From Saposhnikovia divaricata (lineage: Eukaryota; Streptophyta; Magnoliopsida; Apiales; Apiaceae): 64,000 bases of DNA. The position numbers and the translations under genes were made by a program. This document shows positions 34,304-45,697 of this stretch, piece after piece. The DNA lies in assembly GCA_036435485.1 (NCBI GenBank), contig CM071596.1:141559501-141623500 (forward strand), read 5' to 3'. The notes below the pieces were generated by a model, which was given only the letters and a program-made list of their open reading frames with translations, was not told where the DNA came from and ran no database searches. Position 1 is the stretch's first letter, and each line of letters opens with the position of its first letter.

Positions 34304-35844
34304 TGTTGGGTTCCGAGGCATAAAACGCAGCGGATAAACGTAAATAAAACAAAAATTTCGAAACCCAAACCAGGATCCATGTATAATTCCGGACAGATTA
34401 TGGAGATAACGAATCATACCTATTAAGATCTTGTTTCACGAACTCAACGGAGATCCTTGCTTGTAATCACCACACACAATCCTTGATTCAAGATCCGTGT
34501 CTCTAAGGTAATCCACACGAACGTCCGACCGTCCAACGATCCGAGGAGCCAGGTACTAGCCCGCGAAGAATAGCATCTCTCTCTCTCTAGCCTCTCGAAG
34601 ATGGAGCTGCTAAGGTTTTGTCAAAAACGATTTAATGACTCTTAACCCTAAAGTAATACATCATTATGTATTTATACGAGAGAAATAATGGGCTAAAATC
34701 AAAAAACCGAATTGGGCTTCCTTAAACCCAATTCTATTTCTATTCTGATTTTATTATTGGACTTCCTTAAATCCAATTCTGTTCTTACTTTATTAAATTC
34801 GAATTTGCTTAGATAATTAATTAGGACCAGTCCAATTAATTAAATAGCAAATTCTCAATTTAATAATGATTTAATTTAAATTATTAATTTAAACTAAAAC
34901 TCCTTTTAAGACGTTCTAAGTGTGTGACCGTATAGGTTATTATTACGTTGGCAATAATTTTAATATCTAATAAAATTATAAACAATGAGCGGTATCTAGT
35001 AATACATCATTGCTACCCAAGTAATAATAATAATCGGTGATTCAATTTAAACCTTTTGTGATTAATGTTTCTGTGTAATATAATCCCTTCAACCAAATAT
35101 TATAGATTAAACTCGAGGCATGTGTTTAGTCATCCTCTTCAACATTTAATCCGGGTTTACTTGATCCATGAGTAGACTATCAAAACAAATCATTATTTGA
35201 GCACGGCCATGCATTTTATAGTCTCACTCAATCAAGAGGCCAATAATATCTCTCCTAATTCTAGGAGGGTTAAATCCTTTATCTATCATTCATATTTCTC
35301 ATACTACTCATGATATACCCGATGTCCACTTTTATCATCACCCGGTCAAAGGTAACTTTTAATGTAGTCAAAGTATATTAATCCTCGTATAGAAATATAA
35401 TGACTCAAGTCAAAGGACCATTACACCATTATCACTGTGAGTCTTTCTTATGACTTTATTAAACATGAAGAATCTCACTGTGGGTCTGTCCAGTACCATG
35501 TACCCCTACATGTACCTATGTTTTGACTTTAGTATCTCCATACTTATAACCAATGAGATGTGGTTATCTGTCAAACAACATACTAGTCAATTTACGTATT
35601 ATTACTGCCCTGTAATAATAATACTAGACTAGGGACCTTTAAGAATATGATATATTATATAATCTCAAGTTCAAGTCATGTACTTAAACTATACAATGTG
35701 TATCATGATTCTAAGGACATTTATTATGCTAACAAATATATCGCAGTAATTAAAGTCATAATAAATACGTTTAATGAATAATCAAATGACATAAGGGTTT
35801 ATTAAAAGAAACAATGTATTGCCTCTAGGGCACCTACACTAACA
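34304..35844 (-). repeat. 5' LTR of CopC
   Basis: Complete 1,541-bp LTR with TG...CA ends, nearly identical to the split 3' copy (1,542 bp when GypS and one ATTAC are removed). It is flanked on the right by ATAAT, the target duplication partner of AAAAT at 16577. Confidence 0.93.
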
Positions 35845-35975
35845 ATAATAATGTAAATAAGGAGCAAATACTGAATTAGAAGGATTACAAATACTTAAGT
35901 AAAAGGCAGTCACTAAAAAGCATTCTAGTAAAAATTAATACATAAAAAGTCACTTAGAACAATTCAATTAGAAAA

Positions 35976-38900
35976 CTAGGCAGGATCGTTGACTTCGCCG
36001 GCCAGGTTAGGGATTTGTCTTGATGGGACATCATCCCTACACCAACTAGCCTCATTGCCTTGATTTTCCATTTCTACACCAATGCGTATATCATTTAAAA
36101 TTGAATCATCTTGACCTTCATTTGCATTCTCACATTCAACATCACACCAGTCCCTCGGTAGATTTTTGATAACATTATACATCATACTTTCAGATGGATC
36201 TTCTATAAAAAATACTTGTTGTACTTGTGAAGCCAATACGTAGGGGTCTGACTTCTGACATAATTTATTAAAATTAACTCAAGTCAGCCCGTACAAATCC
36301 TTTTCTTCTTGGTACCAGCAGCACTTGAATAATACCACCGTAAATTCACCCCAATAATCAACTTCTAGTATCTGTTCAATTGCTCCATTGTAATTAACAT
36401 CGCCAACCTTTGGGTTCTGGTCTTTCGAACTAGCAAAACTAGTAGTCAAAGATGTCAAAAAAACACCACTGTTTTGTGTTGTACATTTTGCATCTCTGTT
36501 CTTCGTATGGAATCTGTATCCATTGATTACGTATCCACTATACTCATTTGCTGCTACATTAGGGCCCATTGCAAGCACTTCAAGTTCTTTTGAAATATTC
36601 TCTTTTCTGCCAACCTTTTCCTTCATCCATTTCTAGAAATCTCCGATATGATCTTTTTCCCTTCTATATCTTTTCAACTTTGTTTGACCATCAAATAAAG
36701 ATCGATGCTCCCTACAATAATTAGGTAGTTTAAAAATCTAGAAACATATGCTAATTTTTTTAATAATTAAATTAAACGAGAAGTAAAACCTTACTCAATT
36801 AAAGACTCTACTTCTTTATTTCCGCAATTGAATAGAATGTAACGATGAATTGCCATCAATTGAGATTCTTGCAAATAAACAGATTTTCCATCTTTATTTC
36901 TTCTTGTGCCAATATGATATCGCATTTTTTCTGGAAAACGTTCAAATTTGGCAGGCTTGGTAATTTTGGAACCTGCATCGCCACCCAAGAATCTTGAACA
37001 GAAGATCAGGCATTCTTCTGCCAGGTAACCCTCAGCGATAGAACCCTCTGGTTTACTTCTGTTTCGCACATAAGATTTAAGTTTGCTTAAATAACGCTCA
37101 ATCAGAAACATGCAGCGAAGGTGTACTGGTCCACCATACTCTAATTCTCTGCACAAGTGAACCAGCAGGTGGACCACTATGTCAAAAAAAGCTTGTATAA
37201 ATATTGTCTCAAATTGACAAAGAGTTTCCACGATCTCCTGTTGCAGTCTCTTAATTTCACTCAAGTCGATTACTTTGCACCAAATTGCCCTTAAAAATGC
37301 CCCTAATCTGATCAGAGAGATTGCAATCGCTGGTTTTAATGACTTTTTCACAGCAAATTGTAACAGATAATGTAAAACGAAATGAGCATCATGACTCTTG
37401 TAGCCAGAGACTTTCCTCTCCTTCGTATTCACATATCGGCTGATATTGGATGCACTACCATATGGCAATTTATCATTTTTTAGTACTGAGCAAAATAAAT
37501 CTTTCTCTTTATTTGTCATGTCAAATATGGCAGCCCTAATTTCAAGGTGCTTCCCGTCACTTGATTTAACGGGATGAAGTACTTTCCTAATGCCAAGTTC
37601 TTGTAAATCTAAACGAGCATTGACATGATCTGTTGACTTGCCAGCGATATTAAGAAAAGTGCCAAGTATGTTGTCACAAACATTCTTCTCGATGTGCATT
37701 ACATCAAGATTGTGTCGAAGTAAATTGTGACTCCAATACGGCAAATTGAAAAATATCAACTTTTTTTGAAAGGGGAATCAATATTCTGCACCTTTTTTCG
37801 GCCTGGTTCCTTCCTATTTCCAAACTGATTTACAAAATTAGACAACAATTCTTCTATGTCGGTTCCTGACAAAATTGCAGGAGGCTGTCTCATCTCGATT
37901 TGTCCGTTGAAGCTTCTTTTATCAAACCTCCACTCGTGTTCGGGATCAAGAAACTTCCTATGATCCATGTAGCAAATTTTTTTGCTATGTTTTAGGTACA
38001 TTGCAGAAGTCTCGTAATTGCATACGGGACAACCTAAATAACCTTTCGTGCTCCAACCGGATAACATTGCGTACCCCGGGAAATCGTTAATTGTCCATAA
38101 AACACTTGCACGTAAGGTAAAAGTCTGATCAGTAAAGGCATCATAAGTTTGTACACCTTCATTCCACAACTCCGTCAACTCGGCAATTAAAGGTTGCATA
38201 TAAACATCGATGCTATTTTTAGGAGAATCTGGACCCGATATAAGAGTTGAGAGAATGAGATTTTCTGGCTTCATACACAACCAAGGTGGAAGGTTGTAAT
38301 TTACCAAAACAATTGGCCAGGTACTACGAATTGTATTCATCGTACGAAAAGGATTGAAGCCATCAGATGCTACACCTAGCCTGATGTTTCTGTTCTCTGA
38401 AGAGAATTGAGGAAATTTCGCATCCATTGTCTTCCAAGCTAACGCATCAGCGGGATGTCTAAGCTTTCCATCCATTGTACGTCCAACTGCATGCCATACC
38501 ATAAGTTCTGAATAGTCTTTGCACATAAACAATCGGTGCAGCCTTGGTTTTAGAGGGAAATATCGCATCACATTTGCCGGGACCTTGGTCATCACCTTCT
38601 CCAAATTATTGTCACCGCTACCTTACTTTTCCCTTACAACCCACCTTGAAAGACCGCAAGTTTTTCAAGAGTCTTCTTTTTCATTTTCACCCCAATACAG
38701 CATGCAACTGTTTGGGCATGCGTGTATTTTTTTATAATCTAGCCCTAAATCTTTAATTACATTCTTTGTTGCATTAGAAGACAGGGGTACGTTCGCCTCT
38801 GGAAATGCATCTCTGATTAACTCTAGTATATCCCCGAATCCTGATTCCGTAATTCCATGAACACACTTCAAGGAATAAAGCCGGACAATGAAACTTAATC

Positions 38901-39544
38901 GTGAAAATTTTTTACAACCTGGATATAAGGGCTGCTTTCCCTCTTCATAAATTTTTTGGCATACAGTGGATAAGGACCATTGCAAACCAGGTGATCGTAG
39001 ATAATTTCTTGATGATGCCACTTGTTGTTTTTACAATTCTTGCAAGGGCATGTCATTTCATCACCTACTGCAAAATTTAGGAATGCATTTTCGAGAAATG
39101 CCTTTATCCCACTCCTATATCTTGGACTATACTTTGGAGGGTTTTATATCAAACGGGCCACTGATCTCATTAAAAAGTATCAAGTAGCTCCCCAGTCTCC
39201 ACGGGGACTCATTTAAGCCACTAAACTAAGAAATATATCATTTGCCCCTCTGCATTCATAAAAATAATACAATTTATGGTGGTCTAAGTGTCTTGGATAA
39301 AATTTATGGTGGCAAAAAAAAGTTCAATCTTGGATAGATTGTATTATTCTCACTTAGGCCACCATAAATTGTATTATTTTTGTGAATGCAGGGGGGCAAA
39401 TGATATATTTCTTAGTTTAGTGGCTTAAATGAGTCCCCGTGGAGACTGGGGAGCTACTTGATACTTTTTAATGAGATCAGTGGCCCGTTTGATATAAAAC
39501 CCATACTTTGGAAGATTAATCCAAATAATTTCCTCGTCATCCAT
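35976..39544 (-). pseudogene. CACTA transposase (TNPD/Transposase_21) pseudogene
   Basis: Encodes the catalytic protein that cuts the element ends. From the start (39544, MDDEEIIWINLPKY, after a 3' splice site TTGTAG) the N-terminal transposase-associated domain has MTCPCKNCKNNKWHH and YDHLVCNG. The Transposase_21 core follows (LGVASDGFNPF, NYNLPPWLCMKPENL, INDFPGYAMLSGW), then DUF4218 (LRHNLDVMHIEKNVCDN, GAFLRAIWCK, LEYGGPVHLRCMFLIE), an intron (36790-36712) and DUF4216 (VDYWGEFTVVLFKC), ending ASQVQQVFFIEDP. Breaks: the MITE at 39139-39502, a frameshift near 38950, a TGA and a TAA between 38604 and 38665, a frameshift in an A7 run (37761-37767), a TAG near 36632 and a TGA at 36281-36279. 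It cannot make a working enzyme. Confidence 0.9.
39139..39502. mobile_element. Foldback MITE, Mutator type, in the transposase exon
   Basis: The 364-bp element starts GGGTTTTATATCAAACGGGCC and ends with its exact complement. The inverted arms run about 100 bases almost without mismatch and continue imperfectly toward the centre, so the whole element is close to a palindrome. It is flanked by a perfect 10-bp direct repeat ATACTTTGGA (39129-39138 and 39503-39512), the duplication size of Mutator-like elements. It splits the N-terminal domain of the CACTA transposase. The ORFs on both strands that end in the same peptide are mirror images from the arms. Confidence 0.9.
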
Positions 39545-39619
39545 CCCTACAATTAAAAAACATGAGGCTGTTATAATGAAAGACTTATATTTGTGTGTAT
39601 CTAGACAATTAGTTTGCAT

Positions 39620-41200
39620 TGCTAAACCTTTTTAATAATCTTAACCTAAGGCTCAATAATTTTTTAATCTATAATATTAAATTTGTTTATTTTAACAAAT
39701 ACTAGGCATGGACCTGTAGTGTTAGTTTTACAGGTCTGCAATCATTTATAACGACATCCAAATAATTATATTTTCATAGAGCTAATTTATTGTTTATAAT
39801 TTGTTGAATTGTACATATAGTTATAATTTATTGTTATATTTCCGTGGAAATAAGGGTTATTTTCTATAATCATATTATCTTAACCTTTTTACTCAATAGT
39901 ACATATAGTTATAATTTATTGTTTTATCCGAAACTCATCATTCGTGCACTGTCGACAAGGAAACTGTCTACAAGGAAATATTAACTAGTGGAGTTAAAAT
40001 TTTGCATACCTAAACATCAAAGATACAGGGGTACAAACAAAAAATGTCACATAACATCATACACACAAGGACAGGGGTCAAATTTATGGATTACTAATAT
40101 ACATCTATAATTAACATTACACAAAGCCCAAACGGGAGAAGCCCAGCCAGTACAAAAAACATCTACTAATAAAACATCTATAACATTACTAAAATTATAA
40201 GCATTTTAACAAAGATGCATACAGACAAACAGATGCAAACAAAAAATAGATGCTTGCATACAAATAATCGAAGGAGATAAATCAAGGAGAGAAATGAGAG
40301 AAACATACAAACAGATAATCGAAAACAAATCATAAACATAAAAACATATGCATACAAACAATTGAAAACTAACACAACACAACATATACATATAAACAGA
40401 TGCGTACATACAAATAATCGAATGAGATAAAGGAGAGAAAGGAGAGAAAAGGGGTAATACTTACGAATCTAGCCCAAAATCCACTTAATCGAAGCCTCAA
40501 ATCCACTTAATCAAAGCCCCAAATCGACAACCTAACTGGAGAAGGCCTGAAATTGAAAGTAAAAACAATTAGTTGAAGTTCAAGTGCAAATCATGAATCA
40601 ATTAAACAGAGGGGTATACTTAATTGAAGAAACCAAAAAACCCCCAATTGAAAGAAACCCTAAATTGAAGAACCCCGATTTGAAGCCTCAAATTGAAGGT
40701 ATATTCAACTGAGTAGCTTAATTTGAAGGCTCAAACTAGTTTAGAGAATATTGAGAGGGGAAGAGAGGTTTACGAGAGAGAGAGAGAGATAGCGCGAGAG
40801 AGAGGCAGCGTGAGAGAGAGAGACAGCGCGAGAGAATGAGAGAGAGACAGAATGACTGAGAGAGAATATTGTTTAAGTTTGTTTACTTTACACTGTAAAC
40901 ATTTCAGACAAGCGGGATAATATGTCGCTAAATTATTTCACTAGGAACCGTGCTGCTTTTACAATTATTTTTCTATTTTTTTTTATTTTTCTTTAACTTT
41001 TTTGATTTTTTTATAATATGCATTTTACATTTAATAAATAAATAGAACCTAAAAAATAATAACAATTAAATACCTTGATATTCGAAAAAAAAACTCATTC
41101 AATTGGTAAATTCTTACTTTATTAAAAACTCAAATATTATAGAGGTAAATCTGATTTTTAATTAATTAAATTATTTTTTGGTTAAAAAATTCAAAATTGA
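39620..41200 (-). promoter_or_regulatory. 5' region of the CACTA transposase gene
   Basis: No supported ORF. On the minus strand a CT-rich stretch (complement of GA repeats at 40774-40868) precedes the gene, as in many plant 5' untranslated regions. A first exon or intron probably lies between here and the 3' splice site at 39547. No TATA box can be assigned safely. Confidence 0.4.
40774..40868. repeat. GA-rich simple repeat
   Basis: Runs of GAGAGA interrupted by GCGCGAGA and CAGCGTGA units. Confidence 0.85.
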
Positions 41201-41204
41201 GTTT

Positions 41205-41397
41205 ATTAATGATCTTAGGTAACATATCATGTATGTTGCTAACATCCAACACTTTAAAGCTAAGGTAACATTACGTTTGTGGCTAAGGTAACACAAAATA
41301 CAAAATGTTATGTTAGGTCCAAAGTAACATGCTAAGGTAACATATTCTAGCAACATCCCTGAAAAAAATGTAACGATAGCCCATCTATGGCGTAGTG
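41205..41397. repeat. CACTA right subterminal repeats and terminal inverted repeat
   Basis: At least five AAGGTAACAT-type motifs in both orientations lead to the terminal CCATCTATGGCGTAGTG. They mirror those at 12287-12740 and are the expected binding sites for the accessory protein. Confidence 0.88.
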
Positions 41398-41443
41398 ATT
41401 CGAAGATAACCTCGCTCGTACTATGCATTTCCTGATCACTTTA

Positions 41444-42192
41444 TGTTAACTCGAATAACTTGTAGAAGGGGGTTGAATACAAGTTATATAATCGTGTCAG
41501 ATTTTTGCTTGATTAGATGAACAAGAACAACGAATGAATCAAACTTTGTTTGTATTAAAATAAATCAAAATACAAACTCAACCAAAGGTGTACAATACCT
41601 TTAGCAGCTGCTGACAATACAAATCTCTCTCTCTGTTTGTTTCGAACTCTTGAATACAAACCTTATACAGAGCTTCACACGATATGCACTCTATATTTCT
41701 TAATTCCACTCTTTTTACAATAATATAGAGAGAGTATTTATAATGCTACCTATCAACTAATAACATAATTATATTCTATCTATGACAATGTTCTGCCATC
41801 CAGTTGATAGTTTCCATCAATAGAGAATTCGTTTCGTTCATGATATCTTCTTGCTTGTTTTTCAAAACAACGATCCTGTTTTATAGTACTTGCCAGTTTC
41901 TGTAGCATCCATGATGACATCATCAGTAACATGACCGATATCAGGATTTCCCATTGCATCAGGATCTGATCATCCCATCAGTATTTGATCAGGATCTGAC
42001 TTGTTGTATTAGGATCTGCTCTTAGTTCCTGAAATGTAGTCTCTGACGCACTGTTCCTGACTAAACTCTACAGATTACTTTCTAACACATATATCCTATA
42101 CAAAGTGCTAAATCCTTTATAAGATCAGGATATACAAGAAGTATTAGTAAAATTCTATTCTCAACATCACAACTTATGAATTATTCCTAACA
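41444..42192 (-). repeat. 3' LTR of CopD
   Basis: 749 bp. Matches 51633-52360, with one extra block of about 20 bases (around 41998-42018) containing a further copy of the ATCAGGAT-type motif. Four to five such motifs lie at 41938-42012 and 42120-42132. Confidence 0.93.
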
Positions 42193-42466
42193 ATCTCCCC
42201 CTATTTATGCTTTAGAATCTGAAGCATAAATCTAATTTGTAGATGTCAAAACATATAACAATACAACCAGAATAGAATTTATGAATTTAAGATCATGAAG
42301 TTAAGTACCTCCTTCTTCAGATGTAGACATGTAACTAGTACTTAGAAGAAAGAATTCAACTATTTGATGCTACTTTTCCTTTACCACTTCCATGATGAAA
42401 TTTACCAACTCTGTCACCCTTGGTTCTGTTCCCAGTCTGCTTATCTCCCCCAGTCTGTTGTTGTTA
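42193..42466 (-). other. Polypurine tract and 3' untranslated region of CopD
   Basis: The purine-rich minus strand next to the LTR is the plus-strand primer site. Beyond it is untranslated sequence up to the double stop TAA TAA (42469-42464) that probably ended the intact aORF. Confidence 0.7.
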
Positions 42467-42850
42467 TTATTTCTGAATTGTCTTTATCTCCCCCTTTTTG
42501 ACATCAGCAACATTAATTCCAAGAGATTCAGTAACAGAACAAATGAGATTCATCAGAACTGCTTGATTGTCCATAATAGTGACTTGGTTTTCTTCAAGAA
42601 TTTGAAGTCTCGATTGAATATCATTTTGAGATTTCTGAATGTTTCGTAAAATTTCAGAATCGACTTCAATGTTGGAAGTGCTTGTTGTATCTTCAGATTC
42701 AGATGCAGAAAGAACCTTATCTTCAAGTCTTGTAGAAGAAGTTGCCTGTTGAGAACGATAGTCAAGTAATAATACTTGAGTAGAAATACAAACATCTTCA
42801 TCTTTCTGATCTGGAGCTAAAGTATGATCATCCTGTCCTTCACCAGTATT
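42467..42850 (-). pseudogene. C-terminal continuation of the CopD aORF beyond a premature TAG
   Basis: Directly after the TAG at 42853-42851 the same frame stays open for 127 codons to tandem TAA stops. It is coiled-coil-like (EILRNIQKSQNDIQSRLQI) and ends with VADVKKGEI. CopE has a similar block (LETQMSHVLENQKILTKG, then NRKGDKS). So the stop at 42851 is a recent nonsense mutation and the full protein had about 1,076 residues. Confidence 0.65.
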
Positions 42851-45697
42851 CTATGTACTAACATCTACAAATCTTGACTCCTCCTTAGATTGATCAGATA
42901 TTGTTGATGTCTCAAATCTAGCTGATATTGGAAGTACAAACAAAGGAATACTAGGATCATTAGGAATTTCTTCTGGTACCGGTTGAGTAGAAGTTTGTCT
43001 TAGCCTTTCACCTCTTCTGTTAATGATCCCTGCAAGCCTTTCTTTCTGTTTCTGAGCTTTAACTTCTGGCTTTGCATTGTGATGTGCTAAGTCATGCTTC
43101 TCATACATCTTGATAAAAGAATAAGTACCAGCATCCATACCAAGATTTTCAGACCAAGATTCAGGAAAAACCTGATCCCAGAAATCAAACGATGGTGGTT
43201 TCCTAATTTTCTCTCCCTCACTATGGAGTTGATCATCCATACCCTCATTCTCACTTTGACTATCTAAAGTCAACACTCTTTCTACCTCTCCTTTTGCCTG
43301 GTCAGGAGCCAGCCTCTCTGTGTGTGGATCTATACCCATCTTTTCAATTGTATCACTCAAATTTGGATAAGTGCTCTCATGACCTACAGAAAAATAGGGG
43401 TTAGAAGAAGTTTTTATACCTGAACTCACATGGAGAGAGGGTTCCTCATATGGCATGGGGCATGAGGTTTTCTCCAAGGAGTGAGCTGCTATAGTCTCTG
43501 AACCCTTACAAACATCTACTTTCTTTCCAGAAACTACAGGCTCCAGTATACCACTTTCAGGTTTTACACTAGACTCAGATGTCTTCAGTAATACTTTATT
43601 AGACACCATAGTTAGTATGTCACCGTCTTTAAGTGTGTGTTGCTGAGACACACCCTCAAGGTGGATAGACTCTGAAAGAACAATATTGGTTTGATCTTCA
43701 GGAAAATCAATCAAAGTCATTCCTCCCATATCATAGGGTTTCTCATTTGCAATTTCAGTCATCTCAGAAGACCTTTCAGCATCATCAATCACAGTTCCTG
43801 CGTCATCCAACCTCTGACTAGATGGTTCTTGTGTTGCAGTGACTGTGATCTGATCTATTCCACTATTCACCACTGGTGCAATAGTATCTTCTGTTGACTG
43901 CTTCCCTCTATCAACTACCTCCTCTTGTTCACCTTGAGCTGAAGCATCTTCAACAATGACATCCTTGTCAAATAGATATGCATGAAGTGATTGAAGTGCA
44001 ACATGCTTAGGAAGTCCAAATTTCTTGTGTAACTCCTTTCTGACTGATACATAGAAATACGTCTTCATTAAATCAAGTCTTTGATGTAACAGTCCATATT
44101 CCTCAGGAAATGAAAGTTTGGGAACTCTTTCAATCAGAAAATCTAGAACAGGCCTGGAAAGCTTCACTTTCAGAGAAATAAGTTCCATAGCCAGTCTGTA
44201 TGTCAATGTAGTTTCCCATGAAGAATCAAGATCCAGATCTCTCTTGTCAGATATTGACATGGATATAGCATTATTTGTAGAGACCTGCATAATGTTAGTT
44301 GGACTTGACAATGTGTGTGGAGGTGACAAATGAATCTTTCTCCATGTTTTCCTAGTATAGTGAGCAACAGATTTGTCTTGAGAAGACTCAAGAGGTGTAG
44401 ACACATAAGTGATCTTGGGATGAGATCTTTTTTCAATAGACACAGTCTTTTGAGAGACAGTATCCAGTAACTGTTTTCCCTTTTTAAGAATTACAGCCTT
44501 TTGGGAGACTGCAGCCTGGCTGTGACTAGGTGTTCCATCTCTTTGTCCTAGCTTAGAAAGTTGAATTACAACCTTCAATTCTGCTCTCTCAGCAAGAGAT
44601 ATAATATCATCATCTTTACTATAACTACTACTTGAAATGACAAATCTTCTCTTCCTTACAACTGATGTCTTTTGAGAAACACCAGAGGTTGGCTTCTTTG
44701 AAACAATAGGCTGTGGATCAAAATTTGGTTCTAGAATTGTTTCAGAGACTGTAATGTTTCTGGCTGCTTGGGTAGACACAGGGGGGTTCTCCTCCAATTG
44801 AGATTCCTGAGTCATTTCACCACCAAAGAAAGAAGAATTATAGATAGTAGGAAGATGAGTTCTTAGAAGTACCTGAACATGATTTGGATAGTGTAATGCA
44901 GGTATTTCATCTAGATTCTTTTCACTGTCCTTCTTTGTAATGTCAGAGAAAATTCTCTTTTGCTGTACATAAGAAGAAACACAATATTCTCTACCAAATC
45001 TAGCTTCAACATCAGGAATGAAATGGTTAATAAACAGTTGCATGAATCTGTGATAATAAACCATATTCCTGTCATGATCTCTTGACCCAAGTTTAATACA
45101 CATCTGACTTAAGATAATGTAACCAAAATTAATTACTCTGTTATAAAGCAAGGCATATGCAATATGTGATGTAACAGCAGTAATTTGTTGAAAAGAACTA
45201 CATTTACCAGTAAAACATTTAGCAATTTGATCAAAGAAGAAAGACCATTCTTTCCTAAGAAAAGATCTATTTAACTGGCTCATGTTATCTAGAGGTCCAT
45301 CATAACCTAATTTAGATAACATAGTTCTCACATCATCATCAAATGGTACATTCTCATAATTCGTACTAACATGTAAGCGAAGTACTGAATTAACAACAGA
45401 TTCAGTAAGATCAAATGAGTCTTGTCCTAAGTGTAGAACAATCTTACATGATTGACTCTGAGTAGAATCAATTACCTCAGCATTCTCCCAAGCTTGTGAA
45501 ACAACTACTTGATTAATTTGTGGAGATGCTGTCAAGGCATAGCTTAATGGTCCTTTCGCCATAAAGTCCATTATCGGTTGAAAATCGGTTGACACCCCTT
45601 CCTTGTTGGTGATAGCTGCAACATGATTGTTCATCATAAAATCAAAGTCACCAAACTTGAAAGCTACTAATTTGGGTAGTCTTCTTTGAGTTGCCAT
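42851..45697 (-). CDS. Additional ORF (aORF) of CopD, 948 residues, function unknown
   Basis: Follows pol in the position of the env-like ORF of SIRE elements. It starts MATQRRLPKLVAFKFG at an ATG in good context (AAAATGGC). Residues 1-270 form a domain shared with the CopB aORF (RKEWSFFFDQIAKCF, IAYALLYNRVINFGY, MVYYHRFMQLFINHF, KRIFSDITKKD). The rest is low-complexity, Ser/Glu/Lys-rich and probably disordered, with repeated SQKxxVxKK blocks near 340-440. I see no signal peptide or membrane helix, so an envelope role is not supported. The frame stays open although gag-pol of the same element carries at least five lesions. A nonsense codon at its end removes about 127 residues. Confidence 0.75.
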   Translation of the reverse strand: MATQRRLPKLVAFKFGDFDFMMNNHVAAITNKEGVSTDFQPIMDFMAKGPLSYALTASPQINQVVVSQAWENAEVIDSTQSQSCKIVLHLGQDSFDLTESVVNSVLRLHVSTNYENVPFDDDVRTMLSKLGYDGPLDNMSQLNRSFLRKEWSFFFDQIAKCFTGKCSSFQQITAVTSHIAYALLYNRVINFGYIILSQMCIKLGSRDHDRNMVYYHRFMQLFINHFIPDVEARFGREYCVSSYVQQKRIFSDITKKDSEKNLDEIPALHYPNHVQVLLRTHLPTIYNSSFFGGEMTQESQLEENPPVSTQAARNITVSETILEPNFDPQPIVSKKPTSGVSQKTSVVRKRRFVISSSSYSKDDDIISLAERAELKVVIQLSKLGQRDGTPSHSQAAVSQKAVILKKGKQLLDTVSQKTVSIEKRSHPKITYVSTPLESSQDKSVAHYTRKTWRKIHLSPPHTLSSPTNIMQVSTNNAISMSISDKRDLDLDSSWETTLTYRLAMELISLKVKLSRPVLDFLIERVPKLSFPEEYGLLHQRLDLMKTYFYVSVRKELHKKFGLPKHVALQSLHAYLFDKDVIVEDASAQGEQEEVVDRGKQSTEDTIAPVVNSGIDQITVTATQEPSSQRLDDAGTVIDDAERSSEMTEIANEKPYDMGGMTLIDFPEDQTNIVLSESIHLEGVSQQHTLKDGDILTMVSNKVLLKTSESSVKPESGILEPVVSGKKVDVCKGSETIAAHSLEKTSCPMPYEEPSLHVSSGIKTSSNPYFSVGHESTYPNLSDTIEKMGIDPHTERLAPDQAKGEVERVLTLDSQSENEGMDDQLHSEGEKIRKPPSFDFWDQVFPESWSENLGMDAGTYSFIKMYEKHDLAHHNAKPEVKAQKQKERLAGIINRRGERLRQTSTQPVPEEIPNDPSIPLFVLPISARFETSTISDQSKEESRFVDVST

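Larger units (their letters stand above)
16582..35844 (-). mobile_element. CopC: Angela/Tork-like Ty1/copia element, interrupted by GypS
   Basis: LTRs of about 1.54 kb lie at 34304-35844 (5') and at 16582-17702 plus 28291-28716 (3', split by GypS). Both start TGTTGGGTT and end CTAACA in plus-strand view. The interior (28717-34303) has a long leader, gag and pol on the minus strand. Flanks are AAAAT (16577-16581) and ATAAT (35845-35849), a 5-bp target duplication with one change. Long LTRs, the zinc knuckle CHYCKKTGHWKRNC and the integrase-RT motifs point to the Angela/Tork group, with moderate certainty. The polyprotein has four or more stops, one frameshift and an RNase H deletion, so it is not autonomous. 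Confidence 0.88.
12287..41397 (-). mobile_element. CACTA (En/Spm) DNA transposon with nested insertions
   Basis: The left end reads CACTACACCATAAACAG and the right end, reversed, CACTACGCCATAGATGG. The flanks repeat ATT (12284-12286 and 41398-41400), the 3-bp target duplication typical of CACTA elements. Both ends carry many copies of an AAGGTAACAT subterminal motif. Two genes lie on the minus strand: a transposase pseudogene (35976-39544) and an accessory gene (13086-16372). Without CopC (16582-35844) and the MITE the element is about 9.5 kb, a normal size for an autonomous CACTA element. Confidence 0.93.

Noticed and set aside
36800..39000. Possible host gene with unknown domains
   Set aside because: The DUF4218, Transposase_21 and DUF4216 order is diagnostic for CACTA transposases.
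39022..39216. Plus-strand ORF, and 39425-39619 on the minus strand, ending in the same peptide
   Set aside because: The shared end is the two arms of the MITE read in opposite directions; there are no genes.
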